Assembly (NCBI RefSeq): GCF_012273655.1
Contig: NZ_JAAWWP010000034.1
Location: 1-48,867, forward strand
From: Streptomyces physcomitrii
Lineage (GTDB): Bacteria > Actinomycetota > Actinomycetes > Streptomycetales > Streptomycetaceae
Length of the DNA stretch: 48,867 nt
Reading direction: 5' to 3'
Shown: positions 8,435 through 18,168 of the stretch, in pieces
Layout of the letters: each line of letters starts with the position of its first letter
How positions within the stretch are numbered: the stretch's first letter is position 1
Notes under the pieces: model-generated
What the model was told of the DNA's origin: nothing
Databases searched by the model: none
Seen by the model: the letters and a program-made list of their open reading frames with translations, nothing else
Translations under genes and position numbers: made by a program

Positions 8435-9318
8435 GGTGCCTCGGTGGGGTTCAGGAGGAAGTGGGCGTAGGGCACGGTCCACACGGACTCGTGGCCGAGG
8501 CGGTGACCGGTCCAGCCGTCGTCGCCGTAGGCGGTGCCGTGGTCGGAGCAGACGACGGCGAAGCAGGGGCGGCGGCTGCTCGCGGCGGCGAAGAGGCGGC
8601 CGATGTGCCGGTCCACGTACTCCAGGGCGGCGGCGTGGCTGGCCCGGGTGTCACCGTCCTCACGGGTGGCGCCGGGCAGGTGGAACCAGTTCGGCTGATG
8701 CAGCGCCGAGACATTGACGAAGAGGAACAGCCGCTGTTCATGCGGGAGTTGTGCCACCACCTGCTCGGCCTTCTCGACCTGGGCCTCGAAGGAGCGGGGC
8801 GAGGTGACGCCGAACTCGGGCTCCCAGTACGACTCCTGGAAGAGCGAGGGCAGCACCGAGCCGAGCGGGCCCTGCTTGTTGAAGAAGCCGACACCGCCGA
8901 GGCAGACCGTGCGGTACCCGGCCGCCGCGAGGCCCGTGACCAGATCCGGGGTGTCGTAGACGAAGGTGTCCGGGGCGGTGGACTCGCTGCCCGCGAAGCG
9001 CGCGGCGAAGAGGCGCGGATGAGGTCCGGGCGCCGCCGGGGTGGGCAGGAACCCGGCGAAGATCGCCTGGTGCGAGGCGTAGGTGAAGCTGCCGGGCGCG
9101 TGCCGCTTCTCCCAGCGGCCGCCCGGCAGGTACCGGGCGAGGTGCGGGAGCCGCCCGGCCGCCGCCGACTCCTCGGCCACGTCGTGGCGCAGGGTGTCGA
9201 GGGTGACGAGGAGGAGGTCGTGACTGCCGACGACGCGGTTCATGTCGGGGGCGGAGTGATCAGGACGGGCAGGGGCCTGTCCCGGGGCCGGAGTCGAGGC
9301 GGGTTCAGACAGGGGCAT
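8431..9318 (-). CDS. STM4013/SEN3800-family hydrolase (alkaline phosphatase superfamily)
   Basis: This 295-residue protein has an alkaline-phosphatase/sulfatase fold. Candidate metal ligands are Asp41 (LLVTLDTLRHD), Asp259 and His260 (CSDHG) and a His272/His276 pair (GHRLGH). The segment where sulfatases carry C/S-x-P-x-R reads SFTYASHQAIFAG, so Thr79 or Ser82 is the likely nucleophile and a formylglycine sulfatase is unlikely. Phosphoester or phosphonate chemistry is as plausible as sulfate chemistry. The start at 9318 is supported by GGAG within the end of STM4014 (14-bp overlap). An internal Met at 9243 would remove a Pro/Ala-rich 25-residue leader. Confidence 0.82.
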   Translation of the reverse strand: MPLSEPASTPAPGQAPARPDHSAPDMNRVVGSHDLLLVTLDTLRHDVAEESAAAGRLPHLARYLPGGRWEKRHAPGSFTYASHQAIFAGFLPTPAAPGPHPRLFAARFAGSESTAPDTFVYDTPDLVTGLAAAGYRTVCLGGVGFFNKQGPLGSVLPSLFQESYWEPEFGVTSPRSFEAQVEKAEQVVAQLPHEQRLFLFVNVSALHQPNWFHLPGATREDGDTRASHAAALEYVDRHIGRLFAAASSRRPCFAVVCSDHGTAYGDDGWTGHRLGHESVWTVPYAHFLLNPTEAP

Positions 9319-10576
9319 CGGCGTTCTCCGCTCCGTTGTCGCCGGGGGCCGGGACCCCGGGCCCTAGCCCGGGCCCGGGCCCGAGCGGGTGCCTGCGGGG
9401 ACGCTCGCCCCGCTCCCCGCGCAGGACCGCCGCGATCTGCGCCCCGTACGTGTCGAGACCCTCCGCGCCGCTGCCCGGCAGCCCCGTCAGGCCCGGGAGC
9501 AGGTCGCCGAAGGCGTTGACCTCGCCGACCGTGAAGCGCCGCCAGCCGAGGGCCGGAAGCAGGTCGACCCCGACGCACAGGGTGCCCGGGAAGCAGGCCG
9601 CGGCCCGCTCGCAGAGGGCGAGGGCCTCGCCCCAGTCGGCGCCGGCCGCCTCCACCGCGGCCCGGGCGGCGGCCAGATCGCCGCGGGCGCCGCCGAGGTG
9701 CAGATTGGTCATGGGGTGGCGGCTGGTGCGCACCACGGCGTGGGTGGCGCGACCTGCGACGACGACCACTCGCAGATCGGCGGCCCGGCCCCGCTGTCCC
9801 GCCTTCGGCAGCCAGCGCTCCAGGTGCAGTCCGTCCGGGGCGAGGGCGTCCACCAGCGCGGCGACCTCGCGCTCCGTCGTGTGGCGCCGTACCCGCAGGG
9901 AGTTGAACAGGCGGCCGTCCGGGGCGAGTTCGGCGGAGGTGGTGGCGCGGATCCGGCCGCCGCTCGCCGACTCGACGGCCAGCACCCCGGAGGCCGAGGA
10001 GCCGTGCGCGAGCTTGACGAACAGACGCGGCATCCGCCGCTCGCGCATCAGCTCCCGTACGTCCGCCCAGCCGCGCACCGGCGCCCCGTCCGGCCCCGAG
10101 GTCGGTGACTCGGGCACCGGGACGCCTGCCGCGCGCAGCACCCCGTGGCAGCGGCGCTTGTCGAAGAGGACGGCCAGCTCCTCGGGGTCGTCGAGCGGCA
10201 GGCCGCCGCTCAGCCCGCGGACGGCGGCGGTGAACCGCGCGTACCAGCGGGCCGTGCCCTCCACCCGGGTCGGCTCGCCGGCGCCCCGGAGCAGCCGGTC
10301 GACCTCCGGGTTCTCCCCGGGTGAGTCGACACGGACGTACTCCTCCGGCGCGAACACGGCGCCGCCCTCCCGCAGTACGTCCCGCCAGGCGAGCACCCGC
10401 GGGGCGGGCAGCCCGGCGGCGCGCACCGCGGTGGTGAACAGGCCCACCCGGCGGTTCTCCGGGTTGCCGACCACCGCGAAGCGCGGCGGGGCCGCGAGGG
10501 TCTCGGCGGCCGCGGGGCTCTCGGCGGAGTCACGGGGCTCCGCGGCCGCAGGGGTCTCAACTGCCGTGTGCCGCAT
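9305..10576 (-). CDS. STM4014-family protein, ATP-grasp-like
   Basis: This protein of about 423 residues has a RimK/glutathione-synthetase-like layout. An N-terminal Rossmann-like part begins FAVVGNPENRR (about 33-43). A nucleotide-loop-like segment LFVKLAHGSSASGV (185-198) follows, and a C-terminal metal-site-like segment has Asp338 in CVGVDLL and Glu352/Asn354 in VGEVNAFGD. These spacings fit an ATP-grasp ligase that joins a carboxylate to an amine or thiol; that is my reading of motifs, not a confirmed hit. I chose the ATG at 10576, with an AGGAC-type site upstream; a TTG 18 codons earlier (10630) would add only Gly/Arg-rich sequence. It overlaps STM4013 by 14 bp. Confidence 0.75.
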   Translation of the reverse strand: MRHTAVETPAAAEPRDSAESPAAAETLAAPPRFAVVGNPENRRVGLFTTAVRAAGLPAPRVLAWRDVLREGGAVFAPEEYVRVDSPGENPEVDRLLRGAGEPTRVEGTARWYARFTAAVRGLSGGLPLDDPEELAVLFDKRRCHGVLRAAGVPVPESPTSGPDGAPVRGWADVRELMRERRMPRLFVKLAHGSSASGVLAVESASGGRIRATTSAELAPDGRLFNSLRVRRHTTEREVAALVDALAPDGLHLERWLPKAGQRGRAADLRVVVVAGRATHAVVRTSRHPMTNLHLGGARGDLAAARAAVEAAGADWGEALALCERAAACFPGTLCVGVDLLPALGWRRFTVGEVNAFGDLLPGLTGLPGSGAEGLDTYGAQIAAVLRGERGERPRRHPLGPGPGLGPGVPAPGDNGAENADAPV

Positions 10577-10675
10577 GCCCCGCCGTCCTGTGCCCCGGCC
10601 GCCGGGCGCTCCCGAAGCGGCCGTCGCCAAGGGGAGCGTCGGCGCGGTGGCCCTGCTCCCGGCCGCGCGGCACGC

Positions 10676-11638
10676 TCACTCCGCCACCGCGACGTAGCGG
10701 TGCACTTCGCCGTCGTCGTCCTCGTAGCTGTCGGCACCGTCCTCGTCCAGGTCGAGCAGGACACCGGAGGGCTGGAGCGTCTCGCGTATCCGCTCCTTCA
10801 CCTCCTCGCCGAGGTAGTGGTGGTGCAGGTCGAGCTTGCTGAGGTGGGTCAGGGGCTGGCCTTCGATCAGGGCGGTGGCGCCCTTGTCGGTGAGCACGCC
10901 CATCGACAGGTCGAGCACGCTGAGCCGGGGCACCACCGGGGCGGTGGCGCAGGAGGCGGCGATCTCGTCCTGGAACTGGCTGTTGCGCAGCGCGAGATGC
11001 TCAAGCCGCGGGAAATCGGCGCCGATGAGGAAGGGGTCCAGGTCCTCGACCTCGGCGTCGCCGCCGTACTGCTCGTCGCCCAGCCACAGGTCCAGGTGGC
11101 GCAGCTCGGGCAGCCGGCTCGCGGCGATGCCGCGGACCACGGCGGCGGGCAGGCCCCCGGTCTGCACGGTCAGCGCGCGCAGCTTCTCGTGCCGCACGGT
11201 GGAGAAGGCGAGTTCGTTGCCGCCGCGTACGCCGAACTCCTCCAGCTCCGGGAAGGCGTTGAGCAGCGGGGCCACATCGCTCTGCACGATCCAGGAGATC
11301 TCGCACTCCTCGGAGCCCATGTCGCCGAGGAAGAGCGAACGCAGGGCGGGCAGTTGCTCCTTCGCGGCGACCAGGGACCCGATCACCTCGGCGCTGCTGT
11401 TCTCGTAGGCCTCCTCCCAGGCACCGATGATCAGCGCGCGCACCCGGGTGGTGTCGACCGCGCCGAGGAACCGGGCGAAGGCCGCCTCCCAGGGCTCCTC
11501 GGAGTCGTACACATCGGAGGCGATCCGCCAGGCCACGGTCCCGGCGTCCGGCAGGGCGGCCCCCGACTCGTCGTCCGGGCCGGGGAAGGTGAAGGCGGGC
11601 AGGCCGTGCAGCTCCTGCAAATGCTCGCCGAGGATCAT
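10676..11638 (-). CDS. STM4015-family leucine-rich-repeat protein
   Basis: This 320-residue protein is the first gene of the STM4015-4011 operon. The middle and C-terminal parts show leucine-rich repeats of roughly 25 residues, for example PELRHLDLWLGD, PRLEHLALRNSQF, PRLSVLDLSMG and THLSKLDLHHHYLG. There is no signal peptide or membrane segment, so it is cytoplasmic. It ends in an acidic tail (LDLDEDGADSYEDDDGE). LRR proteins bind other proteins, so it may be the recognition or scaffold subunit for the enzymes downstream. The start has CAGGAG eight bases upstream. The gap to STM4014 is 99 bp, the only sizeable gap in the operon. Confidence 0.8.
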   Translation of the reverse strand: MILGEHLQELHGLPAFTFPGPDDESGAALPDAGTVAWRIASDVYDSEEPWEAAFARFLGAVDTTRVRALIIGAWEEAYENSSAEVIGSLVAAKEQLPALRSLFLGDMGSEECEISWIVQSDVAPLLNAFPELEEFGVRGGNELAFSTVRHEKLRALTVQTGGLPAAVVRGIAASRLPELRHLDLWLGDEQYGGDAEVEDLDPFLIGADFPRLEHLALRNSQFQDEIAASCATAPVVPRLSVLDLSMGVLTDKGATALIEGQPLTHLSKLDLHHHYLGEEVKERIRETLQPSGVLLDLDEDGADSYEDDDGEVHRYVAVAE

Positions 11639-11736
11639 CGAGAGGCTCCTGGGGTGCGAAGAGTGCCGCCGTTCGGCACGCCAGAAGTTCTACCAAGCCC
11701 CACCGACAACGGCCCCCGGGGAGCCCGCCACCGGCG

Positions 11737-11773
11737 CCGGGGCCCGCCTCGGAAGACGGGCCGCCGGCCCCGG
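11737..11773 (-). terminator. Weak GC hairpin after pfkA
   Basis: The arms CCGGGGCC (11737-11744) and GGCCCCGG (11766-11773) can pair 8 bp downstream of the pfkA stop, without a T-tract. Interstitial sequence 11639-11781 otherwise holds only the leader of the LRR gene. Confidence 0.35.
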
Positions 11774-11781
11774 GACCCGCT

Positions 11782-12807
11782 CTAGAAGACCGATTCCGCC
11801 TCGTCCATCCGGTCCTTGGGGACCGTCTTCAGCTCGGACACCGCGTCCGCCAGCGGGGCCATCACGATCTCGGTGCCGCGCAGCGCCGTCATCATGCCGA
11901 ACTCGCCGCGGTGCGCGGCCTCCACGGCGTGCCAGCCGAAGCGGTTGGCGAGGACGCGGTCGTAGGCGGTGGGGGTGCCGCCGCGCTGGACGTGGCCGAG
12001 GATGACCGGCTTGGCCTCCTTGCCGAGGCGGCGCTCCAGCTCGTAGGCGAGGGCGGTGCCGATGCCCTGGAAGCGCTCGTGGCCGAATTTGTCGATCTCA
12101 CCCTTGAGGTAGTCCATCGAGCCCTCGGCGGGATGGGCGCCCTCGGCCACGCAGATCACGGCGAACTTCTTGCCGCGGGCGAACCGCTCCTCGACCATCG
12201 CGACCAGGCTGGCCGGGTCGAAGGGGCGCTCGGGCAGGCAGATGCCGTGCGCACCGCCCGCCATGCCGGACTCCAGCGCGATCCAGCCCGCGTGCCGGCC
12301 CATGACCTCGACGACCATCACGCGCTGGTGCGACTCGGCGGTGGTCTTGAGCCGGTCCATCGCCTCGGTGGCGACGCCGACCGCGGTGTCGAAGCCGAAG
12401 GTGCGGTCGGTGGCGGAGATGTCGTTGTCGATGGTCTTGGGGACGCCGACCACCGGCAGACCGCTGTCGCCGAGCATCCGGGCGGCGGTCAGGGTGCCCT
12501 CGCCGCCGATCGGGATCAGCGCGTCGATGCCGAACTCGACGGCCATGTCGGCGACGTTCTCGCAGGCCTCGGTCAGCCGGTTCCGCTCCAGGCGGGAGGA
12601 GCCGAGGATGGTGCCGCCGCGGGCCAGGATGCCGCTGACCGCGTTGAGGTCGAGGGGGCGGTACCGGCCTTCGAGAAGGCCCGCGAAACCGTCCTCGAAG
12701 CCGATGACCTCGTCGCCGTACTGGGCCACCGCCCGGTGCACCACGGACCGGATCACCGCGTTCAGACCAGGGCAGTCGCCGCCTGCCGTCAGTACGCCGA
12801 TTCGCAT
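11782..12807 (-). CDS. pfkA: ATP-dependent 6-phosphofructokinase
   Basis: This 341-residue cytoplasmic enzyme phosphorylates fructose 6-phosphate to fructose 1,6-bisphosphate in glycolysis. Motifs are GGDCPGLN (9-16, nucleotide site), GGEGT with Gly104 (101-105) and KTIDND with catalytic Asp127 and Asp129 (124-129). Gly104 is the residue linked to ATP rather than pyrophosphate use; PPi enzymes carry Asp there. Size and position match one of the several Streptomyces PfkA isozymes (SCO5426 from memory). The start at 12807 has GGGAGAG upstream. It is divergent from pta, with pyk two genes further on, so upper and lower glycolysis and acetate overflow genes sit together. Confidence 0.95.
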   Translation of the reverse strand: MRIGVLTAGGDCPGLNAVIRSVVHRAVAQYGDEVIGFEDGFAGLLEGRYRPLDLNAVSGILARGGTILGSSRLERNRLTEACENVADMAVEFGIDALIPIGGEGTLTAARMLGDSGLPVVGVPKTIDNDISATDRTFGFDTAVGVATEAMDRLKTTAESHQRVMVVEVMGRHAGWIALESGMAGGAHGICLPERPFDPASLVAMVEERFARGKKFAVICVAEGAHPAEGSMDYLKGEIDKFGHERFQGIGTALAYELERRLGKEAKPVILGHVQRGGTPTAYDRVLANRFGWHAVEAAHRGEFGMMTALRGTEIVMAPLADAVSELKTVPKDRMDEAESVF

Positions 12808-12892
12808 CGTGCCGTCTCTCCCGCTCGCTCGTGGCCGGTTCGGTGGGGGTGCCGCCGATTCTTTCACGCCGCGCGACGGGGCCCGCCGCCCC

Positions 12893-12916
12893 TGTGGACA
12901 ACCGGAGTTTTCCACA
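12893..12916. promoter_or_regulatory. Pair of inverted DnaA-box-like nonamers
   Basis: TGTGGACAA at 12893-12901 is the exact complement of TTGTCCACA, the preferred Streptomyces DnaA box. TTTTCCACA at 12908-12916 has one departure. They face each other, with outer bases forming CCTGTGGA/TCCACAGG. They lie in the 393-bp pfkA-pta divergent region, about 90 bp before the pfkA start. DnaA binding is inferred from consensus only. The rest of 12808-13200 shows no gene. Confidence 0.4.
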
Positions 12917-13200
12917 GGCACGAACGCGGTTCGCCCCGGCGGCATACTCTCGCCGCGAGGCCTCCGAGGGGCCCGTCCGGGACCCCGGCCCGGGCGTCGG
13001 CGGCGCGGTGCGCCCAGGCGCCGGACCGGGTCCAGGCCGGGCCGCACCCAGGGGCGCCGCACCAGGGCCCGCGGGTATCGTCGGGGAGGTCCGCCCGGGG
13101 TCGCGCAGACCCTGTCCGGGCCTCGGAGGTACCGGCAGGCGGCGGCAGGCCCAAGAACGCAGGCTGAGACCGAGAACACCGAGGGGACGGAGAGCACGGC

Positions 13201-15264
13201 GTGACACGCAGCGTGTACGTGACCGGGACGGACCGGGGCGACGGCCGCCAGGTCGTCGAGCTGGGCGTGATGGAACTGCTCACCCGGCAGGTCGACCGGG
13301 TGGGCGTCTTCCGGCCGCTGGTCCACGACGGCCCGGACCGCCTCTTCGAGCTGCTGCGCGCCCGGTACCGGCTCTCCCAGGAGCCGGCGACCGTCTACGG
13401 GATGGACCAGCAGGACGCCGCGGCCCTCCAGGCCGACAAGGGCACCGACGAACTCGTCTCGCAGCTCGTCGAGCGCTTCCACGCGGTCGCCCGCGCCTAC
13501 GAGGTCGTCCTCGTCCTCGGCACCGACTTCGCGGACAGCCAGCTGCCCGACGAACTCGCCCTCAACGCCCGGCTCGCCAACGAGTTCGGCGCCCCGGTGG
13601 TGACCGTCGTCGGCGGCCGCGGCCAGAGCGCGGAGTCGGTGGAGGCGGAGACCCGCAACGCCCACCGGGCCTACGCGGGCCTGGGCTGCGAGGTCCTCGC
13701 CCTGGTGGTGAACCGGGTGGAGCCCGCGCACCGGGACGCGGTCGAGCGCGCCCTCGGCTCGCACATGCCGGTGCCCTGCTATGTGCTGCCGGACGAGCCC
13801 GCGCTCGCCGCGCCCACCGTGCGGCAGATCTCCCAGGCCCTCGGCGGCACCGTCCTGCTCGGCGACGACGCGGGGCTCTCCCGGGACGCCCTCGACTTCG
13901 TCTTCGGCGGCGCCATGCTGCCGAACTTCCTGGCCGCGCTGACCCCGGGCTGCCTGGTGGTCACCCCCGGGGACCGCGCCGACCTGGTGGTGGGCTCCTT
14001 CGCCGCGCACAGCGCGGGCACCCCCTCCATCGCGGGCGTGCTGCTCACCCTCGGGGAGCGGCCGAGCCGGGAGGTGCTGACCCTCGCCGAGCGGCTCGCC
14101 CCCGGCACCGCGGTGATCTCGGTGCCCGGCAACAGCTTCCCCACCGCGGGTGAACTCTTCGCCCTGGAAGGCAAGTTGAACGCCGCCACGCCCCGCAAGG
14201 CGGAGACCGCGCTCGGCCTCTTCGAGCGGCACGTGGACACCGCGGCGCTCAGCGAGCGGGTCTCGGCGCCGCGCAGCGAGCGGGTCACCCCGATGATGTT
14301 CGAGCGGCAGCTGCTCGAACAGGCCCGCGCCGACAAGCGCCGGGTGGTGCTCCCGGAGGGCACCGAGGAGCGGGTGCTGCGGGCCGCCGACGTCCTGCTG
14401 CGGCGCGGGGTCTGCGAGCTGACGCTGCTCGGCCCCGTCGAGCAGATCCGCAAGAAGGCCGCCGACCTCGGTGTGGACCTCACCGGCGCCGAGCTGACCG
14501 ACCCGGCCGACTCCCCGCTGCGGCAGCGCTTCGCGGAGCGGTACGCGGCGCTGCGGGCGCACAAGGGCGTGAGCGTGGAGCTGGCGCACGACGTCGTCGC
14601 GGACGTCAACTACTTCGGCACCCTGATGGTGCAGGAGGGCCTCGCGGACGGCATGGTCTCCGGCTCGGTGCACTCCACGGCCGCGACCATCCGGCCCGCC
14701 TTCGAGATCATCAAGACCAAGCCGGACACCGCGATCGTCTCCTCGGTCTTCTTCATGTGCCTCGCCGACAAGGTCCTCGTCTACGGGGACTGCGCGGTCA
14801 ACCCGGACCCGGGCGCCGAGCAGCTCGCGGACATCGCGGTCCAGTCCGCCGACACCGCGCGGCAGTTCGGCGTGGCACCGCGGGTGGCGATGCTCTCGTA
14901 CTCCACCGGCAGTTCGGGATCCGGCGCCGATGTCGACAAGGTGCGCGCGGCCACCGAGCTGCTCCGCTCGCGGCGCCCCGACCTGAAGACGGAGGGGCCG
15001 ATCCAGTACGACGCGGCGGTGGAGCCGAGCGTCGCGGCGACCAAGCTGCCCGGCTCCGAGGTGGCGGGGCAGGCGAGCGTGCTGATCTTCCCCGACCTGA
15101 ACACCGGCAACAACACCTACAAGGCGGTGCAGCGTTCGGCGGGCGCGGTCGCGGTGGGGCCGGTGCTCCAGGGGCTGCGCAAGCCGGTGAACGACCTCTC
15201 GCGCGGCGCCCTCGTCCAGGACATCGTCAACACGGTCGCCATCACGGCGATCCAGGCCCAGTGA
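13201..15264 (+). CDS. pta: Phosphate acetyltransferase
   Basis: This 687-residue enzyme converts acetyl-CoA and phosphate to acetyl phosphate and CoA. It has the long actinobacterial/enterobacterial layout: an N-terminal BioD-like P-loop region with a degenerate loop (VTGTDRGDGRQ), a middle DRTGG regulatory domain, and a C-terminal catalytic PTA domain from about 370, beginning DKRRVVLPEGTEERVLRAA and including GLADGMVSGSVHST. The start is GTG 13201 behind ACGGAGAG. The gene is followed 40 bp later by ackA, and the two form the classic operon for reversible acetate excretion and acetyl-phosphate formation. Confidence 0.95.
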   Translation: MTRSVYVTGTDRGDGRQVVELGVMELLTRQVDRVGVFRPLVHDGPDRLFELLRARYRLSQEPATVYGMDQQDAAALQADKGTDELVSQLVERFHAVARAYEVVLVLGTDFADSQLPDELALNARLANEFGAPVVTVVGGRGQSAESVEAETRNAHRAYAGLGCEVLALVVNRVEPAHRDAVERALGSHMPVPCYVLPDEPALAAPTVRQISQALGGTVLLGDDAGLSRDALDFVFGGAMLPNFLAALTPGCLVVTPGDRADLVVGSFAAHSAGTPSIAGVLLTLGERPSREVLTLAERLAPGTAVISVPGNSFPTAGELFALEGKLNAATPRKAETALGLFERHVDTAALSERVSAPRSERVTPMMFERQLLEQARADKRRVVLPEGTEERVLRAADVLLRRGVCELTLLGPVEQIRKKAADLGVDLTGAELTDPADSPLRQRFAERYAALRAHKGVSVELAHDVVADVNYFGTLMVQEGLADGMVSGSVHSTAATIRPAFEIIKTKPDTAIVSSVFFMCLADKVLVYGDCAVNPDPGAEQLADIAVQSADTARQFGVAPRVAMLSYSTGSSGSGADVDKVRAATELLRSRRPDLKTEGPIQYDAAVEPSVAATKLPGSEVAGQASVLIFPDLNTGNNTYKAVQRSAGAVAVGPVLQGLRKPVNDLSRGALVQDIVNTVAITAIQAQ

Positions 15265-15304
15265 GCGGTCGGCGGACCAGCGCCGGCCAGGAAGGCAGTA
15301 CCCC

Positions 15305-16516
<1,212 letters not shown>

Positions 16517-16582
16517 GCGGGGCGGCGAGCCCGGTGCCCGGCGGCCGGGACCGGGGGACGCCCGGTGGCCGCTCCGTGAATA

Positions 16583-16610
16583 TTCCGCTTCGAAACAAAC
16601 CCGATAGGAT
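16583..16610 (+). promoter_or_regulatory. pyk: Possible pyk promoter giving a very short leader
   Basis: TTCCGC (16583-16588) and TAGGAT (16605-16610) are spaced by 16 bp. The -10 match ends only 7 bp before the ATG at 16618, so transcription would start at or next to the start codon. The AGGA in the same -10 could otherwise serve as ribosome site for a transcript from upstream. Confidence 0.35.
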
Positions 16611-16617
16611 CCGCACC

Positions 16618-18042
16618 ATGCGCCGTTCCAAAATCGTCTGCACGCTGGGTCCCGCCGTCGACTCCTACGAGCAGCTCAAGACGCTCCTCGACGCCGGGAT
16701 GAACGTGGCCCGTTTCAACATGAGCCACGGCACCCACTCCGACCACGAGGCCCGTTACCACCGTCTGCGGCAGGCAGCCCAGGACTCCGGCCGCGCGGTC
16801 GGCGTGCTCGCCGACCTCCAGGGCCCGAAGATCCGCCTGGAGACCTTCGCCGAGGGCCCGGTGGAGCTGGTCCGCGGGGACGAGTTCACCATCACCGCCG
16901 AGGACGTGCCCGGCGACAAGTCGATCTGCGGCACCACCTACAAGGGCCTGCCCGGCGATGTCTCCAAGGGCGACACCGTCCTGATCAACGACGGCAACGT
17001 CGAGCTCAAGGTGACCGGCGTGGAGGGCCCCCGGGTCACCACGATCGTGATCGAGGGCGGCGTCATCTCCGATCACAAGGGCATCAACCTGCCCGGCGCG
17101 GCGGTGAACGTCCCCGCGCTCTCGGAGAAGGACATCGAGGACCTGCGCTTCGCGCTGCGGATGGGCTGCGACCTGGTGGCGCTCTCCTTCGTGCGGGACG
17201 CGGACGACGTCAAGGACGTCCACAAGATCATGGACGAGGAGGGCCGCCGGGTCCCCGTCATCGCCAAGGTGGAGAAGCCGCAGGCGGTGGCGAACATGGA
17301 GTCCGTGGTGATGGCCTTCGACGGGGTGATGGTGGCGCGCGGCGACCTGGCCGTGGAGTACCCGCTCGAAAGGGTCCCGATGGTGCAGAAGCGCCTCATC
17401 GAGCTGTGCCGCCGCAATGCCAAGCCGGTGATCGTGGCGACCCAGATGATGGAGTCGATGATCACCAACTCCCGTCCCACCCGCGCCGAGGCGAGCGATG
17501 TCGCCAACGCGATCCTGGACGGCGCCGACGCGGTGATGCTCTCCGCCGAGTCGAGCGTGGGCGCCTATCCGATCGAGACCGTGAAGACGATGTCGAAGAT
17601 CGTCACGGCGGCCGAGGAGGAGCTGCTCTCCAAGGGCCTCCAGCCGCTGGTGCCGGGCAAGAAGCCGCGTACCCAGGGCGGTTCGGTGGCCCGCGCGGCC
17701 TGCGAGATCGCCGACTTCCTCGGCGGCAAGGGCCTGGTCGGCTTCACCAAGTCCGGTGACACCGCCCGCCGCCTGTCCCGCTACCGCGCCGCGCAGCCGA
17801 TCCTCGCCTTCACCACCGAGGAGAGCACCCGCAACCAGCTGACGCTGAGCTGGGGCGTGGAGTCCTTCGTGGTGCCGTACGTGGAGACCACCGACGCCAT
17901 GGTCGAGCTGGTCGACGCCGAGCTGGTGAAGCTGAACCGCTTCAACGGCGGCGACACGGTGGTCATGACCGCGGGCTCGCCCCCCGGCGTCCCGGGCACC
18001 ACCAACATGGTCCTGGTGCACCACCTCGGCAGCTCCCGCTAG
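16618..18042 (+). CDS. pyk: Pyruvate kinase
   Basis: This 474-residue enzyme transfers phosphate from phosphoenolpyruvate to ADP. The N-terminus MRRSKIVCTLGP and NVARFNMSHG are standard. The active-site stretch is AKVEKPQAVANMESV followed by GVMVARGDLAVEYP, and the B domain lies between. The C-terminal allosteric domain is complete. The start is the ATG at 16618 right before the conserved RRSKI sequence; longer in-frame readings run back through ackA in another frame. Synteny suggests the Pyk2 isozyme of S. coelicolor. A strong terminator follows 13 bp after the stop. Confidence 0.96.
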   Translation: MRRSKIVCTLGPAVDSYEQLKTLLDAGMNVARFNMSHGTHSDHEARYHRLRQAAQDSGRAVGVLADLQGPKIRLETFAEGPVELVRGDEFTITAEDVPGDKSICGTTYKGLPGDVSKGDTVLINDGNVELKVTGVEGPRVTTIVIEGGVISDHKGINLPGAAVNVPALSEKDIEDLRFALRMGCDLVALSFVRDADDVKDVHKIMDEEGRRVPVIAKVEKPQAVANMESVVMAFDGVMVARGDLAVEYPLERVPMVQKRLIELCRRNAKPVIVATQMMESMITNSRPTRAEASDVANAILDGADAVMLSAESSVGAYPIETVKTMSKIVTAAEEELLSKGLQPLVPGKKPRTQGGSVARAACEIADFLGGKGLVGFTKSGDTARRLSRYRAAQPILAFTTEESTRNQLTLSWGVESFVVPYVETTDAMVELVDAELVKLNRFNGGDTVVMTAGSPPGVPGTTNMVLVHHLGSSR

Positions 18043-18054
18043 CAGCGGGCCGGA

Positions 18055-18096
18055 AGCCCTGGCCGGGGCACAACTGCCGCCCCGGCCAAGGCTTTT
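18055..18096 (+). terminator. Rho-independent terminator after pyk
   Basis: A 10-bp perfect core stem TGGCCGGGGC (18060-18069) pairs with GCCCCGGCCA (18079-18088). It is extended by AGCC/GGCT and followed by TTTT (18093-18096). The hairpin closes the pta-ackA-pyk region. Confidence 0.85.
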
Positions 18097-18168
18097 GGCC
18101 CGCTCGGTCCGTGCGGTCGGGCCCGTACGCCGAACCGGTGCATCGGGCCCGGCCGGTCCGTTCCCCGT

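Noticed and set aside
6168..11638. Coproporphyrinogen oxidase HemN for the STM4012 gene.
   Set aside because: It has the HemN-like core, but the operon context and size point to the STM4012 family, and no heme genes are near.
11639..11781. A short precursor peptide gene for the radical SAM operon.
   Set aside because: I looked on the minus strand before the LRR gene and between STM4015 and STM4014; no ATG/GTG frame with a ribosome site and leader/core-like composition was convincing.
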